Of a DNA stretch of 64,000 bases, positions 35,181 to 43,758 are shown in pieces. Position numbers and translations under genes: made by a program. This DNA is from an uncultured bacterium (GTDB taxonomy: Bacteria > Bacillota > Clostridia > UBA1381): NCBI GenBank assembly GCA_905215805.1, contig CAJMRL010000012.1, forward strand, positions 3,160 to 67,159, written 5' to 3'. Each line of letters begins with the position of its first letter. Positions within the stretch are counted from its first letter, which is position 1. The notes below the pieces were generated by a model. The model did no database searches and was not told the origin of the DNA. It was given only the letters and a program-made list of their open reading frames with translations.

Positions 35181-35209
35181 ATTATAGTAAAAAAATAAAT
35201 TGTTGTCAA
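35181..35209 (-). promoter_or_regulatory. Consensus promoter of MATE gene
   Basis: TTGACA (plus 35204-35209), 17 bp, TATAAT (plus 35181-35186). The -35 lies just upstream of the ribosome site of the divergent ylmC gene. Confidence 0.85.
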
Positions 35210-35226
35210 TACGGGGGGATTCATTT

Positions 35227-35478
35227 ATGTTCAGAGCCATGAAGCTTAGGCAGAAAGAAGTTATAAATATAACGGACGCAAGACGACTGGGATTTGTTCA
35301 TGACGTAGAGATAAACGAGAACGACGGCTCTTTGGAGGCGATAATCGTACCGCGCCGCCGGCTGTTCGGCAGAATCTTCGGAGGCGAGTATATCATACCT
35401 TGGGACTGCATAGAGGTATCGGGAAAGGATGTTGTACTCGTAAGACTGTATGAGGGGATGAGTGTGAAAGATAAATAA
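35227..35478 (+). CDS. ylmC: YlmC/YmxH-family PRC-barrel protein
   Basis: The 83-residue protein with a PRC-barrel fold (KLRQKEVINITDARRLG, then EYIIPWDCIEVSG) is of the YlmC/YmxH type, a family conserved in and named after spore formers. Its molecular role is not known. The ATG at 35227 lies 7-8 bases after GGGGGGA; an in-frame start at 35200 has no ribosome site. Neighbour of nrdR, as in many Clostridia. It is consistent with an endospore-forming lineage but does not prove sporulation. Confidence 0.88.
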   Translation: MFRAMKLRQKEVINITDARRLGFVHDVEINENDGSLEAIIVPRRRLFGRIFGGEYIIPWDCIEVSGKDVVLVRLYEGMSVKDK

Positions 35479-35531
35479 TAGAAATATAGTGCGTATTTAT
35501 TTTTATCCGCAGTAAGACAGCGCTTTTTCTA

Positions 35532-35561
35532 TTGACATAGTTTATAAATACGTGGTATAAT
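35532..35561 (+). promoter_or_regulatory. Promoter of nrdR operon
   Basis: TTGACA (35532-35537), 18-bp spacer, TATAAT (35556-35561). It probably drives nrdR through the YhcC-like gene. Confidence 0.85.
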
Positions 35562-35604
35562 TAAGATGTAGATTATTTATTAAATTATACAAGGAGGGAG
35601 AAAT

Positions 35605-36060
35605 ATGAAGTGTCCGTACTGCGGCTTTACGGAAAGCAAGGTAATCGATTCGCGTCCCACTGATGAAAGCTCGGCAATACGCCGCCGGAGGGAATGCCTT
35701 AAATGCGGAAAACGCTTTACGACTTACGAGAAGCTTGAATCGGTTTCTATTGTCGTGATAAAAAAGGATCTGTCCCGGCAGGAATTTGACAGAAACAAGA
35801 TTTTAAAGGGAATTATAACGGCGTGTGAAAAGCGTCCGATCTCGCTTGCACAGATGGAGAAGGTTGCCGATGATATAGAAAGCGAGCTGTACCAGTCGAT
35901 GGAACGTGAGGTTGATACCGCAACGATAGGAGAGAAGGTCATGAAAAAGCTGCGGGAGCTGGACGATGTGGCATATGTGAGGTTCGCCTCGGTGTATAAG
36001 CGTTTTGACGATATAGAGACCTTTATGAAAGAACTTGAGGGAATGAAGAATGACAGATAA
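35605..36060 (+). CDS. nrdR: Transcriptional repressor NrdR
   Basis: The 151-residue protein represses ribonucleotide reductase genes in response to (d)ATP. An N-terminal zinc ribbon (CPYCG at 3-7, CLKCGKRFTTYE at about 31-42) precedes the ATP-cone (about 49-139: IVVIKKDLSRQEFDRNKI and VAYVRFASVYKRF). RBS AAGGAGG. First of five genes with overlapping or touching ends. Its reading frame overlaps the PHP gene by 11 bases. Confidence 0.97.
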   Translation: MKCPYCGFTESKVIDSRPTDESSAIRRRRECLKCGKRFTTYEKLESVSIVVIKKDLSRQEFDRNKILKGIITACEKRPISLAQMEKVADDIESELYQSMEREVDTATIGEKVMKKLRELDDVAYVRFASVYKRFDDIETFMKELEGMKNDR

Positions 36061-36910
36061 GCTTTGCGATTTACATACTCATTCGACGGCGTCCGACGGA
36101 ACTCTTGCTCCGTCGGAGCTTGCTTATGCGGCTAAAAAAGCCGGTCTTTGCGCTTGCGCTATTACAGACCATGATACGGTATCGGGCGTGGAGGAATTTA
36201 TGAGCACATGCAAAGACGCCGGGATAGAGGGCATAGCCGGAGTGGAGCTGAGCGCCGAATTTACCGGAGAAATGCACATAGTGGGACTTTTTGTGGATTA
36301 CAGGGATGAGAAGTTCAAAAACGATTTGTACAGGCTTGCAAATGCAAGGGCGGTAAGAAATGAAAAAATGATAGCAAAATGCTGCGAAAACGGATTGCCT
36401 GTCACAAAAGAGGAGCTTTTAAAGCAAAAGGATGTTTCGGATTTGAACAGCATAGGCAGACCTCATTTCGCTCACGCATTTTTGGAGCGCGGATATGTTA
36501 AGTCAAAGGATGAGGCGTTTGAGAAATATCTTGCAAAGGGCAAAAGCTGCTACTGCGAGAGGGAGCTTTATAAGCCGGAAAAATGTATTGAAATGATACA
36601 CAGCGCCGGAGGGCTTGCGGTATTGGCGCATCCGGTGTATATTTTGCGCGTGCGGTCCGGGCTTGAAGGAATCATAGAGGAGCTTAAGGACTATGGGCTT
36701 GACGCAATGGAATGCGTGTACAGCGAGCATGATAAGGAATTTACGGCGCTGTGCGAAGAGCTTTGCGCCCAATACGGACTTTTAAAAAGCGGCGGCAGCG
36801 ATTTTCACGGCGCAAACAAGCCGTTGATTTCAATAGGTACGGGTTACGGGGATATAAGCGTACCGTATGAATTCGTTGAGGAAATGAAAAAGCGGAGGGA
36901 CAGAAATTGA
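36050..36910 (+). CDS. PHP-domain phosphoesterase
   Basis: The 286-residue protein carries the PHP metal sites in order: CDLHTHSTASDG at the start, ITDHDTV near 40, GVELSAE near 68, LAHPVY near 190 and SDFHGAN near 250. It resembles the YciV/TrpH/RNase AM group, whose members dephosphorylate 3',5'-nucleoside bisphosphates or trim RNA 5' ends. ATG lies within the end of nrdR; its own stop overlaps the TTG start of mnmE by 4 bases. Confidence 0.92.
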   Translation: MTDKLCDLHTHSTASDGTLAPSELAYAAKKAGLCACAITDHDTVSGVEEFMSTCKDAGIEGIAGVELSAEFTGEMHIVGLFVDYRDEKFKNDLYRLANARAVRNEKMIAKCCENGLPVTKEELLKQKDVSDLNSIGRPHFAHAFLERGYVKSKDEAFEKYLAKGKSCYCERELYKPEKCIEMIHSAGGLAVLAHPVYILRVRSGLEGIIEELKDYGLDAMECVYSEHDKEFTALCEELCAQYGLLKSGGSDFHGANKPLISIGTGYGDISVPYEFVEEMKKRRDRN

Positions 36911-38277
36911 GCAGAACAATTGCGGCTATATCTACGGCGCAGGGCGCCGGAGGCATAGCAATTATACGAGTAAGCGGAGATGAGGCGGTCAAGATTGCCG
37001 ATAGGGTATATTCCGGAAAAAAACCGCTTTCACAGGCAAAAACGCATACTGTGCATTACGGTCATATAGTGGACAGGGACGGCGGCGTCATAGATGAGGT
37101 CCTTGTTACTGTCATGCTTGCGCCCAACAGCTTTACTCGTGAGGATGTTGTGGAAATAGGCTCTCACGGCGGCAGTATAGTTTCAAAAAAGGTGCTTGAC
37201 GCATTGATTCATGCCGGAGCATATATGGCAGAGCCGGGAGAATTTACAAAGAGGGCGTTCTTAAACGGAAGGATAGACCTGTCTCAGGCAGAGGCGGTTA
37301 TAGATATTATCAACGCCGGCAATGATATTGCGCGCAGGAACGCCGTTTCACAGCTTGACGGAGCGCTGTCAAAGGAGATAGGCGGAGTGCGTGCGGAGCT
37401 TGTGAGACTTGCGGCGCAGATGCAGGTCATAATAGATTATCCGGACGAGGACCTTGAGGACGTAAGCGGTGAGGATATATTAAACATTGTAAAGGAATGC
37501 GGGGAAAGAACGAAGGCTCTTCTGGACACAGCGGACAGCGGAAGAATAGTAAAGGAAGGCATAAGAACGGCGATTGCGGGAAAGCCTAATGTGGGAAAGT
37601 CCTCCCTGTTAAACAGCCTTGCTCGTGAGGACAGGGCGATCGTAACGGATATAGCAGGAACAACGCGCGATACGATAGAGGAGAGCGTGAATCTTGACGG
37701 AATACCGCTGATTCTTACGGATACGGCTGGCATAAGGGAAACAGACGACACTGTCGAAAAAATCGGCGTGGAAAGAAGCAGACGTTCAATAGCGTCAGCG
37801 GATCTGGTCATAGTTGTTTTGGACGGCTCAAATATTCCCGATGACGAGGATATGCGGGTGCTGCATGAAACGGCGGACAAGCAAAGAATTATTCTGATAA
37901 ATAAAACAGACCTCGGTACGAGCAAGTATGCCGAATCCATAAGAGCGAAAGCGGCAAAGAGCGCTGTGTTTGAGGTAAGCGCGAAAACCGGCGAGGGTCT
38001 CGATAATTTAAGGCGTGAGATAAAGCGGCTTTATAATATTTCGGGGCTTACCGATGCAAACGGTACGGTTATAACCAATATGCGCCATAAAACGGCGCTT
38101 ATCCATGCAAACGAGGCGCTTGAAAGGGCAAAGGACGCGCTTATAAGCGGTATGCCGACGGATATAGCGTCAATCGATATAAATGAGGCAATAGACAGCT
38201 TGGGAGAGATTACCGGAGAAACGGTATCCGATTCGGTCGTATCGGAGATATTCCATAATTTTTGTGTAGGTAAATAG
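36907..38277 (+). CDS. mnmE: tRNA modification GTPase MnmE
   Basis: The 456-residue GTPase, with MnmG, builds the 5-carboxymethylaminomethyl group on wobble uridine. N-terminal folate-binding domain (TIAAISTAQGAGGIAIIR), helical middle, inserted G domain from about 220 (GKPNVGKSS, DIAGTTRDT, DTAGIR, NKTD), and the C-terminal CVGK with the essential cysteine. The start is TTG, 7 bases after GGAGGGA and overlapping the PHP stop. mnmG is not in the window. Confidence 0.97.
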   Translation: MSRTIAAISTAQGAGGIAIIRVSGDEAVKIADRVYSGKKPLSQAKTHTVHYGHIVDRDGGVIDEVLVTVMLAPNSFTREDVVEIGSHGGSIVSKKVLDALIHAGAYMAEPGEFTKRAFLNGRIDLSQAEAVIDIINAGNDIARRNAVSQLDGALSKEIGGVRAELVRLAAQMQVIIDYPDEDLEDVSGEDILNIVKECGERTKALLDTADSGRIVKEGIRTAIAGKPNVGKSSLLNSLAREDRAIVTDIAGTTRDTIEESVNLDGIPLILTDTAGIRETDDTVEKIGVERSRRSIASADLVIVVLDGSNIPDDEDMRVLHETADKQRIILINKTDLGTSKYAESIRAKAAKSAVFEVSAKTGEGLDNLRREIKRLYNISGLTDANGTVITNMRHKTALIHANEALERAKDALISGMPTDIASIDINEAIDSLGEITGETVSDSVVSEIFHNFCVGK

Positions 38278-38279
38278 AT

Positions 38280-38993
38280 ATGAGATTAGATAAATATATT
38301 TCCGCCTGCGGGGTGGCAAGCCGTTCGGAGGTAAAACGGCTTATCCGTGCGGGAGCGGTTTCGGTGAATGGAGAGACGGCTAAAGCGGCGGATATGAAAA
38401 TAGATGAAAACAGCGATACAGTATGCGTTTCGGGAAAAGAGCTGCGCTACAGAAAATATGTTTACCTCATGCTCAACAAGCCGCAGGGGTATATAAGCGC
38501 AACTGAGGATAAGCATTACAGGGTCGTGACGGAGCTTGTGCCGGAGGAGTACAGTCATTTTAATGTATTTCCTGTAGGCAGGCTCGACATCGATACCGAG
38601 GGACTTTTGATACTCACAAATGACGGGCAGCTTGACCATGAGATTACATCGCCCAAAAAGAATGTGTATAAGAGGTATTTTGCTGTGCTGGATTCCCCCG
38701 CTCAGCCGGAGGATATAGAAGCCTTTGCCGCGGGCATGGAATTTTCCGATTTTACGGCAAAGAGCGCATATCTTGAAATTACGGATAATCCGTGCGAGGT
38801 ATATATTGAGATAGCAGAGGGAAAGTTTCATCAGGTAAAGCGCATGTGTGCGCGAGTAGGGAAGAACGTTGTATTCTTAAAGCGCGTAGCGATAGGTTCT
38901 TTGATGCTTGACGAGGAGCTTGCGGTCGGAGAGGTGCGCGAAATGAGCCGCGAAGAGGTCGGGAAGGCATTGATAAATTTTCGGAGGAATTAA
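38280..38993 (+). CDS. RsuA/RluB-family pseudouridine synthase
   Basis: The 237-residue protein has an N-terminal S4 RNA-binding domain (RLDKYISACGVASRSEVKRLI) and a catalytic domain with GRLDIDTEGLLILTNDG holding the active-site aspartate (near residue 105). The size and single S4 domain fit the group that makes one pseudouridine in 16S rRNA (RsuA) or 23S rRNA (RluB); the length favours RsuA. It starts 2 bases after mnmE with a weak ribosome site, so translation is likely coupled. Confidence 0.9.
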   Translation: MRLDKYISACGVASRSEVKRLIRAGAVSVNGETAKAADMKIDENSDTVCVSGKELRYRKYVYLMLNKPQGYISATEDKHYRVVTELVPEEYSHFNVFPVGRLDIDTEGLLILTNDGQLDHEITSPKKNVYKRYFAVLDSPAQPEDIEAFAAGMEFSDFTAKSAYLEITDNPCEVYIEIAEGKFHQVKRMCARVGKNVVFLKRVAIGSLMLDEELAVGEVREMSREEVGKALINFRRN

Positions 38994-39943
38994 TGGAAGA
39001 GATAGAATATTACGGCGGAAAGCGGTATAACACATGGAACGGGCATCTACGGACAAAATTCGGTAAGAAGGTAATGAAGATTGCTCTTAACGGCGGCTTC
39101 ACCTGCCCCAATATAGACGGCAAAAAGGGATACGGCGGCTGCACCTACTGTTCATCCTCTGGCAGCGGAGATTTTGCCGGTGACCCGGCGCACAGCATAC
39201 TGAACCAGTTTGAAGAGGTAAAGAGCAGAATGCTAAAAAAATGGCATGAGGGATTGTATATGCCGTATTTTCAGGCGCATACCAACACATATGCCCCGGC
39301 ATCGGTTTTAAGAGAACGATTTGAGCCGGTTTTGCAAAAGGACGGAGTTGTGGGGATAAGCATTGCGACCAGGGCGGATTGTCTGGAGAATGACGTGCTT
39401 GAGTATCTGAGTGAGCTTAACGGCAGGACCTATCTCATAGTGGAGCTTGGCCTGCAGTCGATATTCGACAGCACCGGAGAGAGGATAAACCGCTGCCATA
39501 CATATGCGGAATTCCTTGAAGGATATAATAAGCTTGCGGACAGAGGTATCAATGTGTGTATACATTTGATAAACGGACTTCCGGGCGAGGATAAAGATAT
39601 GATGCTTGAGAGCGCGAAAACCGTTGCGGCGCTGCGTCCGCACTGCCTTAAGCTGCATTTGCTGCATGTAATTCGCGGCACGCGTATGGAGCGGGAGCTT
39701 TTAGAGGACAGAGTAGGACTTATGTCGCTTGAGGATTATGTTGATATCATCGTTAGGCAGCTTGAGGTCATTCATCCCCGGACTGTGATACAGCGGCTTA
39801 CCGGGGATGGCGCAAGAGCTGATTTGGTAGGACCTATGTGGAGTTTGAAAAAATTCGAGGTACTTAACGCTATTGACCGTGAGCTTGAGAAGAGAGATAC
39901 ATATCAAGGAAAAAAGGCTGATAAAAAAAGCTGCTGCTTTTGA
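38993..39943 (+). CDS. YhcC-like radical SAM protein (TIGR01212 family)
   Basis: The 316-residue protein has the family opening YYGGKRYNTWNGHLR and the cluster motif with long first gap, CPNIDGKKGYGGCTYC (near residues 38-53). Later GRTYLIVELGLQS and HLINGLPGE are typical. The substrate of the family is unknown. Start ATG overlaps the previous stop by one base (TAATG). The last codons (AAK...KKSCCF) lie within the left arm of the terminator repeat at 39924, so the 3' end may have been altered by that element. Confidence 0.92.
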   Translation: MEEIEYYGGKRYNTWNGHLRTKFGKKVMKIALNGGFTCPNIDGKKGYGGCTYCSSSGSGDFAGDPAHSILNQFEEVKSRMLKKWHEGLYMPYFQAHTNTYAPASVLRERFEPVLQKDGVVGISIATRADCLENDVLEYLSELNGRTYLIVELGLQSIFDSTGERINRCHTYAEFLEGYNKLADRGINVCIHLINGLPGEDKDMMLESAKTVAALRPHCLKLHLLHVIRGTRMERELLEDRVGLMSLEDYVDIIVRQLEVIHPRTVIQRLTGDGARADLVGPMWSLKKFEVLNAIDRELEKRDTYQGKKADKKSCCF

Positions 39944-40010
39944 TACAGAGCGTTTTAGGGCTGTACAAGTCTCAAAAGGCTCTGCACAAAAAGCGGGCAG
40001 CTTTTTTTGC
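39924..40010. repeat. Terminator-like inverted repeat reaching into the YhcC-like gene
   Basis: AAAAAAAGCTGC-TGCTTTT at the gene end pairs with AAAAGCGGGCAGCTTTTTTT near 39990-40010. Inside, CAGAGC and GCTCTG form a second stem. The AGAGCGTTTTA and GCTCTGC segments tie it to the intergenic repeat family. It separates convergent genes. Confidence 0.7.
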
Positions 40011-40054
40011 TTCTTATTATTAAAATCCGGTTTTTATTGCTTTATAAATCAAAG

Positions 40055-40837
40055 TTAATCCAATATTTTACTCAAAAATTCCTGAGTTCTTTTATTTTTC
40101 GGGTGAAGTATAACATCATCGGGTTTTCCGTCCTCTGCAACCACGCCCTCGTCCATAAATATGACCCTATCGGCAACATTTCTTGCAAATTCTATCTCAT
40201 GCGTAACTATGATCATAGTCATATGCTTCTGCGCAAGAGAGCGTATTACCTTTAGGATCTCTCCGGTAAGTTCGGGATCGAGCGCCGAGGTCGGTTCGTC
40301 AAAGAACAATATTTTAGGATTAAGCGCAAGAGCGCGTGAAATAGACACTCTCTGCTGCTGTCCGCCGGAAAGCTCGCAAGGGTAATTATCCATCTTATCT
40401 CCCAGTCCGACGCGCTCCAATATATCCTCGGCTTCGCTTTCTATTTGAGCGAATATTTCCTTTTTCTTTGCCTTGAAATCGGGGCGCTCCTTTGCAAGCA
40501 GCTTCGGAGCAAGCATGACGTTCTCCTTTGCGGTGTACTGCGGAAACAGATTGAACTGCTGAAATACCATGCCGAAATTAAGCTGACGCTCGCGTATCTG
40601 AGCCGCGGACAGCTTTGCGGTATCGGCAGCGTCAAAGATACATTTTCCGTCAACGAATATCTGACCCTCGTCAGCGGTCTCGAGAAAATTTATACAGCGC
40701 AGAAGCGTTGTCTTACCGCTTCCGGATGAACCTAATACAGCAACTACTCCGCCCTGCTCCATCGAGAAGCTAACGCCCTTTAAGACCTCGGTTTTTCCGA
40801 AGCTTTTATGTATATTTTTTACTTCAAGTATAGCCAT
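40055..40837 (-). CDS. Polar amino-acid ABC transporter ATPase (system 1)
   Basis: The 260-residue ATPase of the GlnQ/HisP type has Walker A GSSGSGKTT (near 36-44), the signature LSGGQQQR, Walker B ILFFDEPTSALDPE and the switch histidine in IVTHE. An insertion of about 18 residues between the Q-loop and the signature (LLAKERPDFKAKKKEIF) makes it slightly longer than system 2. RBS AGGAGGAG. Last gene of a three-gene operon; it follows the permease after 12 bases. Confidence 0.95.
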   Translation of the reverse strand: MAILEVKNIHKSFGKTEVLKGVSFSMEQGGVVAVLGSSGSGKTTLLRCINFLETADEGQIFVDGKCIFDAADTAKLSAAQIRERQLNFGMVFQQFNLFPQYTAKENVMLAPKLLAKERPDFKAKKKEIFAQIESEAEDILERVGLGDKMDNYPCELSGGQQQRVSISRALALNPKILFFDEPTSALDPELTGEILKVIRSLAQKHMTMIIVTHEIEFARNVADRVIFMDEGVVAEDGKPDDVILHPKNKRTQEFLSKILD

Positions 40838-40849
40838 GTCCGCTCCTCC

Positions 40850-41485
40850 TTAGCCCTTGTAATAGTCAAGCTTCTTTTCGACAAAATTAAGAATAAGCGT
40901 CAATATTCCGCACATTGCCAAAAAGAAAAGTCCCGTAGAAAACAGCGGCCAGATAAGACCCTGTTTTGTAAATCTTTCGGCGCCCATTATGATTTCGGAT
41001 ACGCCTATAACTCTTGCAAGCGAGGTGTCCTTTGCGAGCGTGATTATCTCATTGCCCATCGGAGCTACTATGCGCTTTATTACCTGAAAAAGCACGACCT
41101 TGAAAAATACCTGTGTCTTGGTCATGCCCAGTACCTGCCCCGCCTCGTATTGTCCGACCGGGATACTTTCTATGCCGCCGCGGTATATTTCCGAAAAATA
41201 CGCCGCATAGTTTATTATAAACGCGATAAGCGTGGCGGTCATTCTTGAGCTCATGGGCATATGCCAAAGCAGACCGGGCACATACAGTACAACGAAAAGC
41301 TGAAGCATAAGCGGTGTTCCGCGTATGATCCATACGAAGGTTTTAAACAGCCATCTTAAGGGCGTGAATTTTGACATGGAGCCGAATGAGATAAGCAGTC
41401 CAAGCGGGATCGCCGCTGCCAAGGTTGCTCCGAAGATTATGAGGTTCTGCCCGAAATCACGGCATAAAGACAATATCTGTTCCAT
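40850..41485 (-). CDS. Polar amino-acid ABC transporter permease (system 1)
   Basis: The 211-residue HisM/GlnP-type permease has about five spans and the EAA-like loop EAGQVLGMTKTQVFFKVVLF. Short N-terminus with FGQNLIIFGATLAAAI-type first span. RBS AAAGGATG. Works with the lipoprotein encoded upstream and the ATPase encoded downstream. The specific amino acid cannot be read from sequence. Confidence 0.94.
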   Translation of the reverse strand: MEQILSLCRDFGQNLIIFGATLAAAIPLGLLISFGSMSKFTPLRWLFKTFVWIIRGTPLMLQLFVVLYVPGLLWHMPMSSRMTATLIAFIINYAAYFSEIYRGGIESIPVGQYEAGQVLGMTKTQVFFKVVLFQVIKRIVAPMGNEIITLAKDTSLARVIGVSEIIMGAERFTKQGLIWPLFSTGLFFLAMCGILTLILNFVEKKLDYYKG

Positions 41486-41573
41486 TTATATTCTGACATC
41501 CTTTCGGGAATTTTTTAGCTTTTTGGAAGCGTTAAAAGGCATCGTTGATAAGATGATTTTCTGCAAAAAGATA

Positions 41574-41612
41574 CCCGCTCATGCCGAAGCAATATCCTCG
41601 GCATGGAACGGG
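41574..41612 (-). terminator. Intra-operon hairpin after binding-protein gene
   Basis: CCCGCTCATGCCGA with TCGGCATGGAACGGG, followed on the minus strand by TATCTTTTT. It probably lets the binding protein be made in excess over permease and ATPase. Confidence 0.65.
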
Positions 41613-41621
41613 AAAGCTGTA

Positions 41622-42476
41622 TTATTTAAGCAAAAGAAGCTCTGCAAGATTATATTTGTCAGCGATCGTCTTTAATGTTCCGTCTGCTGCAAGCTCCTGC
41701 ATAGCAGCGTTTACTTTTTCTGTCATATCAGAACCCTTTCTGAACGCTACACCGTAATATTGAGATGCAAAGCCCTTGTCTATAAGAGCAAGGTCGGAAT
41801 AGTCTGTTCCCTCGCCTACCGAACCGATAGCCATTACATAATCGCCCAAGGCTACATCGCTTACGCCGGATTTAACATCCATAAGACCCTTTGCCTGTGA
41901 ATCAACAGGCGTATAGGAAGCATTAGCGAAGAATTCATCGCTTTGAGCAAGTGTTTCGCCTGTAGAGCCGGCTTCTGCAACAACAGTTGCGCCGTCTACG
42001 CTTTCAGTATATTTATCGACGTCATCCTGTCTTACTACCATTACCTGTCTGTTATCCATATAAGGAACGGTGATAGACATATTTGCCTGTCTGTCGTCAG
42101 TGATAGTCATGCCGTTCCAGATACAGTCGATCGTCTTTGAGCTCAGCTCAATCTCCTTTGAATCCCAGTTTATTTCCTGGAACTTAGGAGTCACGCCCAG
42201 CTTTTCGCATACAGCCTGAGCAAATTCAGTTTCAAAGCCGACCAGCTCGTCGCCCTCTTTATAGTTCATCGGTGCGAACAAGGTATAGCCTATAACCATT
42301 TCACCCTTTGACATTATGTAATCGTAATCCGATTCCTCTGTCTGAGAGGTGTTGGTATTTGCGGCGGTATCTGAAGCGGTGTTTGCATCATCCTGACTTC
42401 CGCAGCCCGCAAAGGCAAGCAGAGCAGAAGCAGCCAACGCACCGGCAAGAACCTTTTTCCAAACATTTTTTTTCAT
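41622..42476 (-). CDS. Amino-acid-binding lipoprotein (system 1)
   Basis: The 284-residue family-3 solute-binding protein has a lipoprotein signal ending in FAGC (near residue 24), a short Thr/Asp/Ser linker, and the binding fold with MTITDDRQANMSITVPYMDNRQ, the motif that precedes the ligand-binding region. RBS AAAGGGATG. First gene of the operon, controlled by the promoter at 42521. Intact, unlike the related binding protein of system 2. Confidence 0.94.
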   Translation of the reverse strand: MKKNVWKKVLAGALAASALLAFAGCGSQDDANTASDTAANTNTSQTEESDYDYIMSKGEMVIGYTLFAPMNYKEGDELVGFETEFAQAVCEKLGVTPKFQEINWDSKEIELSSKTIDCIWNGMTITDDRQANMSITVPYMDNRQVMVVRQDDVDKYTESVDGATVVAEAGSTGETLAQSDEFFANASYTPVDSQAKGLMDVKSGVSDVALGDYVMAIGSVGEGTDYSDLALIDKGFASQYYGVAFRKGSDMTEKVNAAMQELAADGTLKTIADKYNLAELLLLK

Positions 42477-42501
42477 TTAAATCATCCCTTTGACCTTTAT
42501 T

Positions 42502-42549
42502 AGCGCTTACACGCAGTAATATTTTAACATGATAAAGCGCTGTAGTCAA
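42502..42549 (-). promoter_or_regulatory. Promoter of amino-acid ABC system 1, with inverted repeat
   Basis: TTGACT (plus 42544-42549), 17 bp, TAAAAT (plus 42521-42526) on the minus strand. A 7-bp inverted repeat AGCGCTT (42502-42508) / AAGCGCT (42535-42541) brackets the -10 box and may be an operator. Confidence 0.7.
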
Positions 42550-42582
42550 GTCTTTTTTTATTATTTGGATATTTTTATTAAT

Positions 42583-43758
42583 TTACTGTATTGTTACAGA
42601 AACATAATGAGGTTCTCTCACGTCAAGCATTTCCGATTCAAATACCACCGGAAGCTCATAGCTGCCGGCTTCAAGACCGCTCAGGTCTATATATGCATAC
42701 AGATTATTTGCCGTTGCGCTGCCCTCCGGACCGTACATCAATACTCCGCTGACTATTGGGTTGAACTGTGCGCTTAAGCCTTCGGCAAGATTGAGCGCCT
42801 GTACGGTTACGTCCATTCTTTGCGCAGTCTTTTTTTGTATATAAGGCTTTACCCTTATTTTTGATGAGGATTCGGGTATATACATGCCGGTATCCGTTAT
42901 AAGAGAAAATTCTGCGACCTCTGCGTCCGTTTTGTCTATATTTACGTATACCGCGTCTGCACTGCATTCGGGGAGTACGCCGACATCAACGGTGGTTTTT
43001 TCGAGAGCTGTTTTTGCTTCGTCAAGATAGTAGTCATTGATAAGGCTGTCATCAAGCTTGAGCTTTATCGGCAGGGTCTTGCGCTCATATTTGGTATTGA
43101 CTATTTCTATGCTGTCGGTATCAGCTTCGATTGTGTCGTTTTTGGTAAGTGGATTATTTGATTCGTCCATAAGCAAAAATGCGGATTCTATCGTATTTGT
43201 CTCGGTCATTTTGCTTATATCTATTTCAACATATCCGTAAGAAACGCTGTTTATTTCGCTTTCGGCCCCTGTTATGGATACGGTTGACTGCTGAGTTTCG
43301 CTTTTTATAAATCCGTCCTTTGATGTGCCGGTCTGCTTTATTTTTATCGGAATATTTTTTCGTATCAAATGCTCGACCTTTACGGGTACATTCCCGTATT
43401 TTTCCTTTTCGACCGTAAGGCGCGTGCTCGGAAGATTTATGGTGCCGGGCAGGGAATATTCTCCGGCGTCAGTAATTTCCGAAACGTCTACGTTTATATA
43501 TATCCCATCGCTGTAATTGATCAAATCATTGCGCTTTCCGCTTATAACGACCGACATATTGGGAGTTGATGATGTATCTGTAATAACAAGTCCCTGGCTT
43601 CTTAAAACGTCCTCGCCTATATAATGAACATCCAATCCGGAAACAGACGCCGTTACGTCCGGGTCCTCCATGATTCCTATTGTTATCCAAACCGCTACTG
43701 CAATTATAAATGACAAAAGCAGAATTCGGAATTTGTTTTCATTTCTTTTAGTATTCAT
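42583..43758 (-). CDS. cdaR: CdaR, YbbR-domain regulator of CdaA
   Basis: The 391-residue protein has one N-terminal membrane anchor (ILLLSFIIAVAVWITIGI) followed by extracellular YbbR repeats, about four, each with I-P-[VI]-[KE] strand pairs such as RKNIPIKIKQTG and RKTLPIKLKLDD. CdaR binds and tunes the diadenylate cyclase CdaA in the membrane. ATG overlaps the cdaA stop by 4 bases. It ends without a glmM gene after it, unlike the usual cdaA-cdaR-glmM order. Confidence 0.93.
   Translation of the reverse strand: MNTKRNENKFRILLLSFIIAVAVWITIGIMEDPDVTASVSGLDVHYIGEDVLRSQGLVITDTSSTPNMSVVISGKRNDLINYSDGIYINVDVSEITDAGEYSLPGTINLPSTRLTVEKEKYGNVPVKVEHLIRKNIPIKIKQTGTSKDGFIKSETQQSTVSITGAESEINSVSYGYVEIDISKMTETNTIESAFLLMDESNNPLTKNDTIEADTDSIEIVNTKYERKTLPIKLKLDDSLINDYYLDEAKTALEKTTVDVGVLPECSADAVYVNIDKTDAEVAEFSLITDTGMYIPESSSKIRVKPYIQKKTAQRMDVTVQALNLAEGLSAQFNPIVSGVLMYGPEGSATANNLYAYIDLSGLEAGSYELPVVFESEMLDVREPHYVSVTIQ

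Noticed and set aside
40055..42476. Tandem duplication giving the two amino-acid transport systems
   Set aside because: The two sets differ in gene order, ATPase length and sequence, so they are old paralogues and not a recent duplication.
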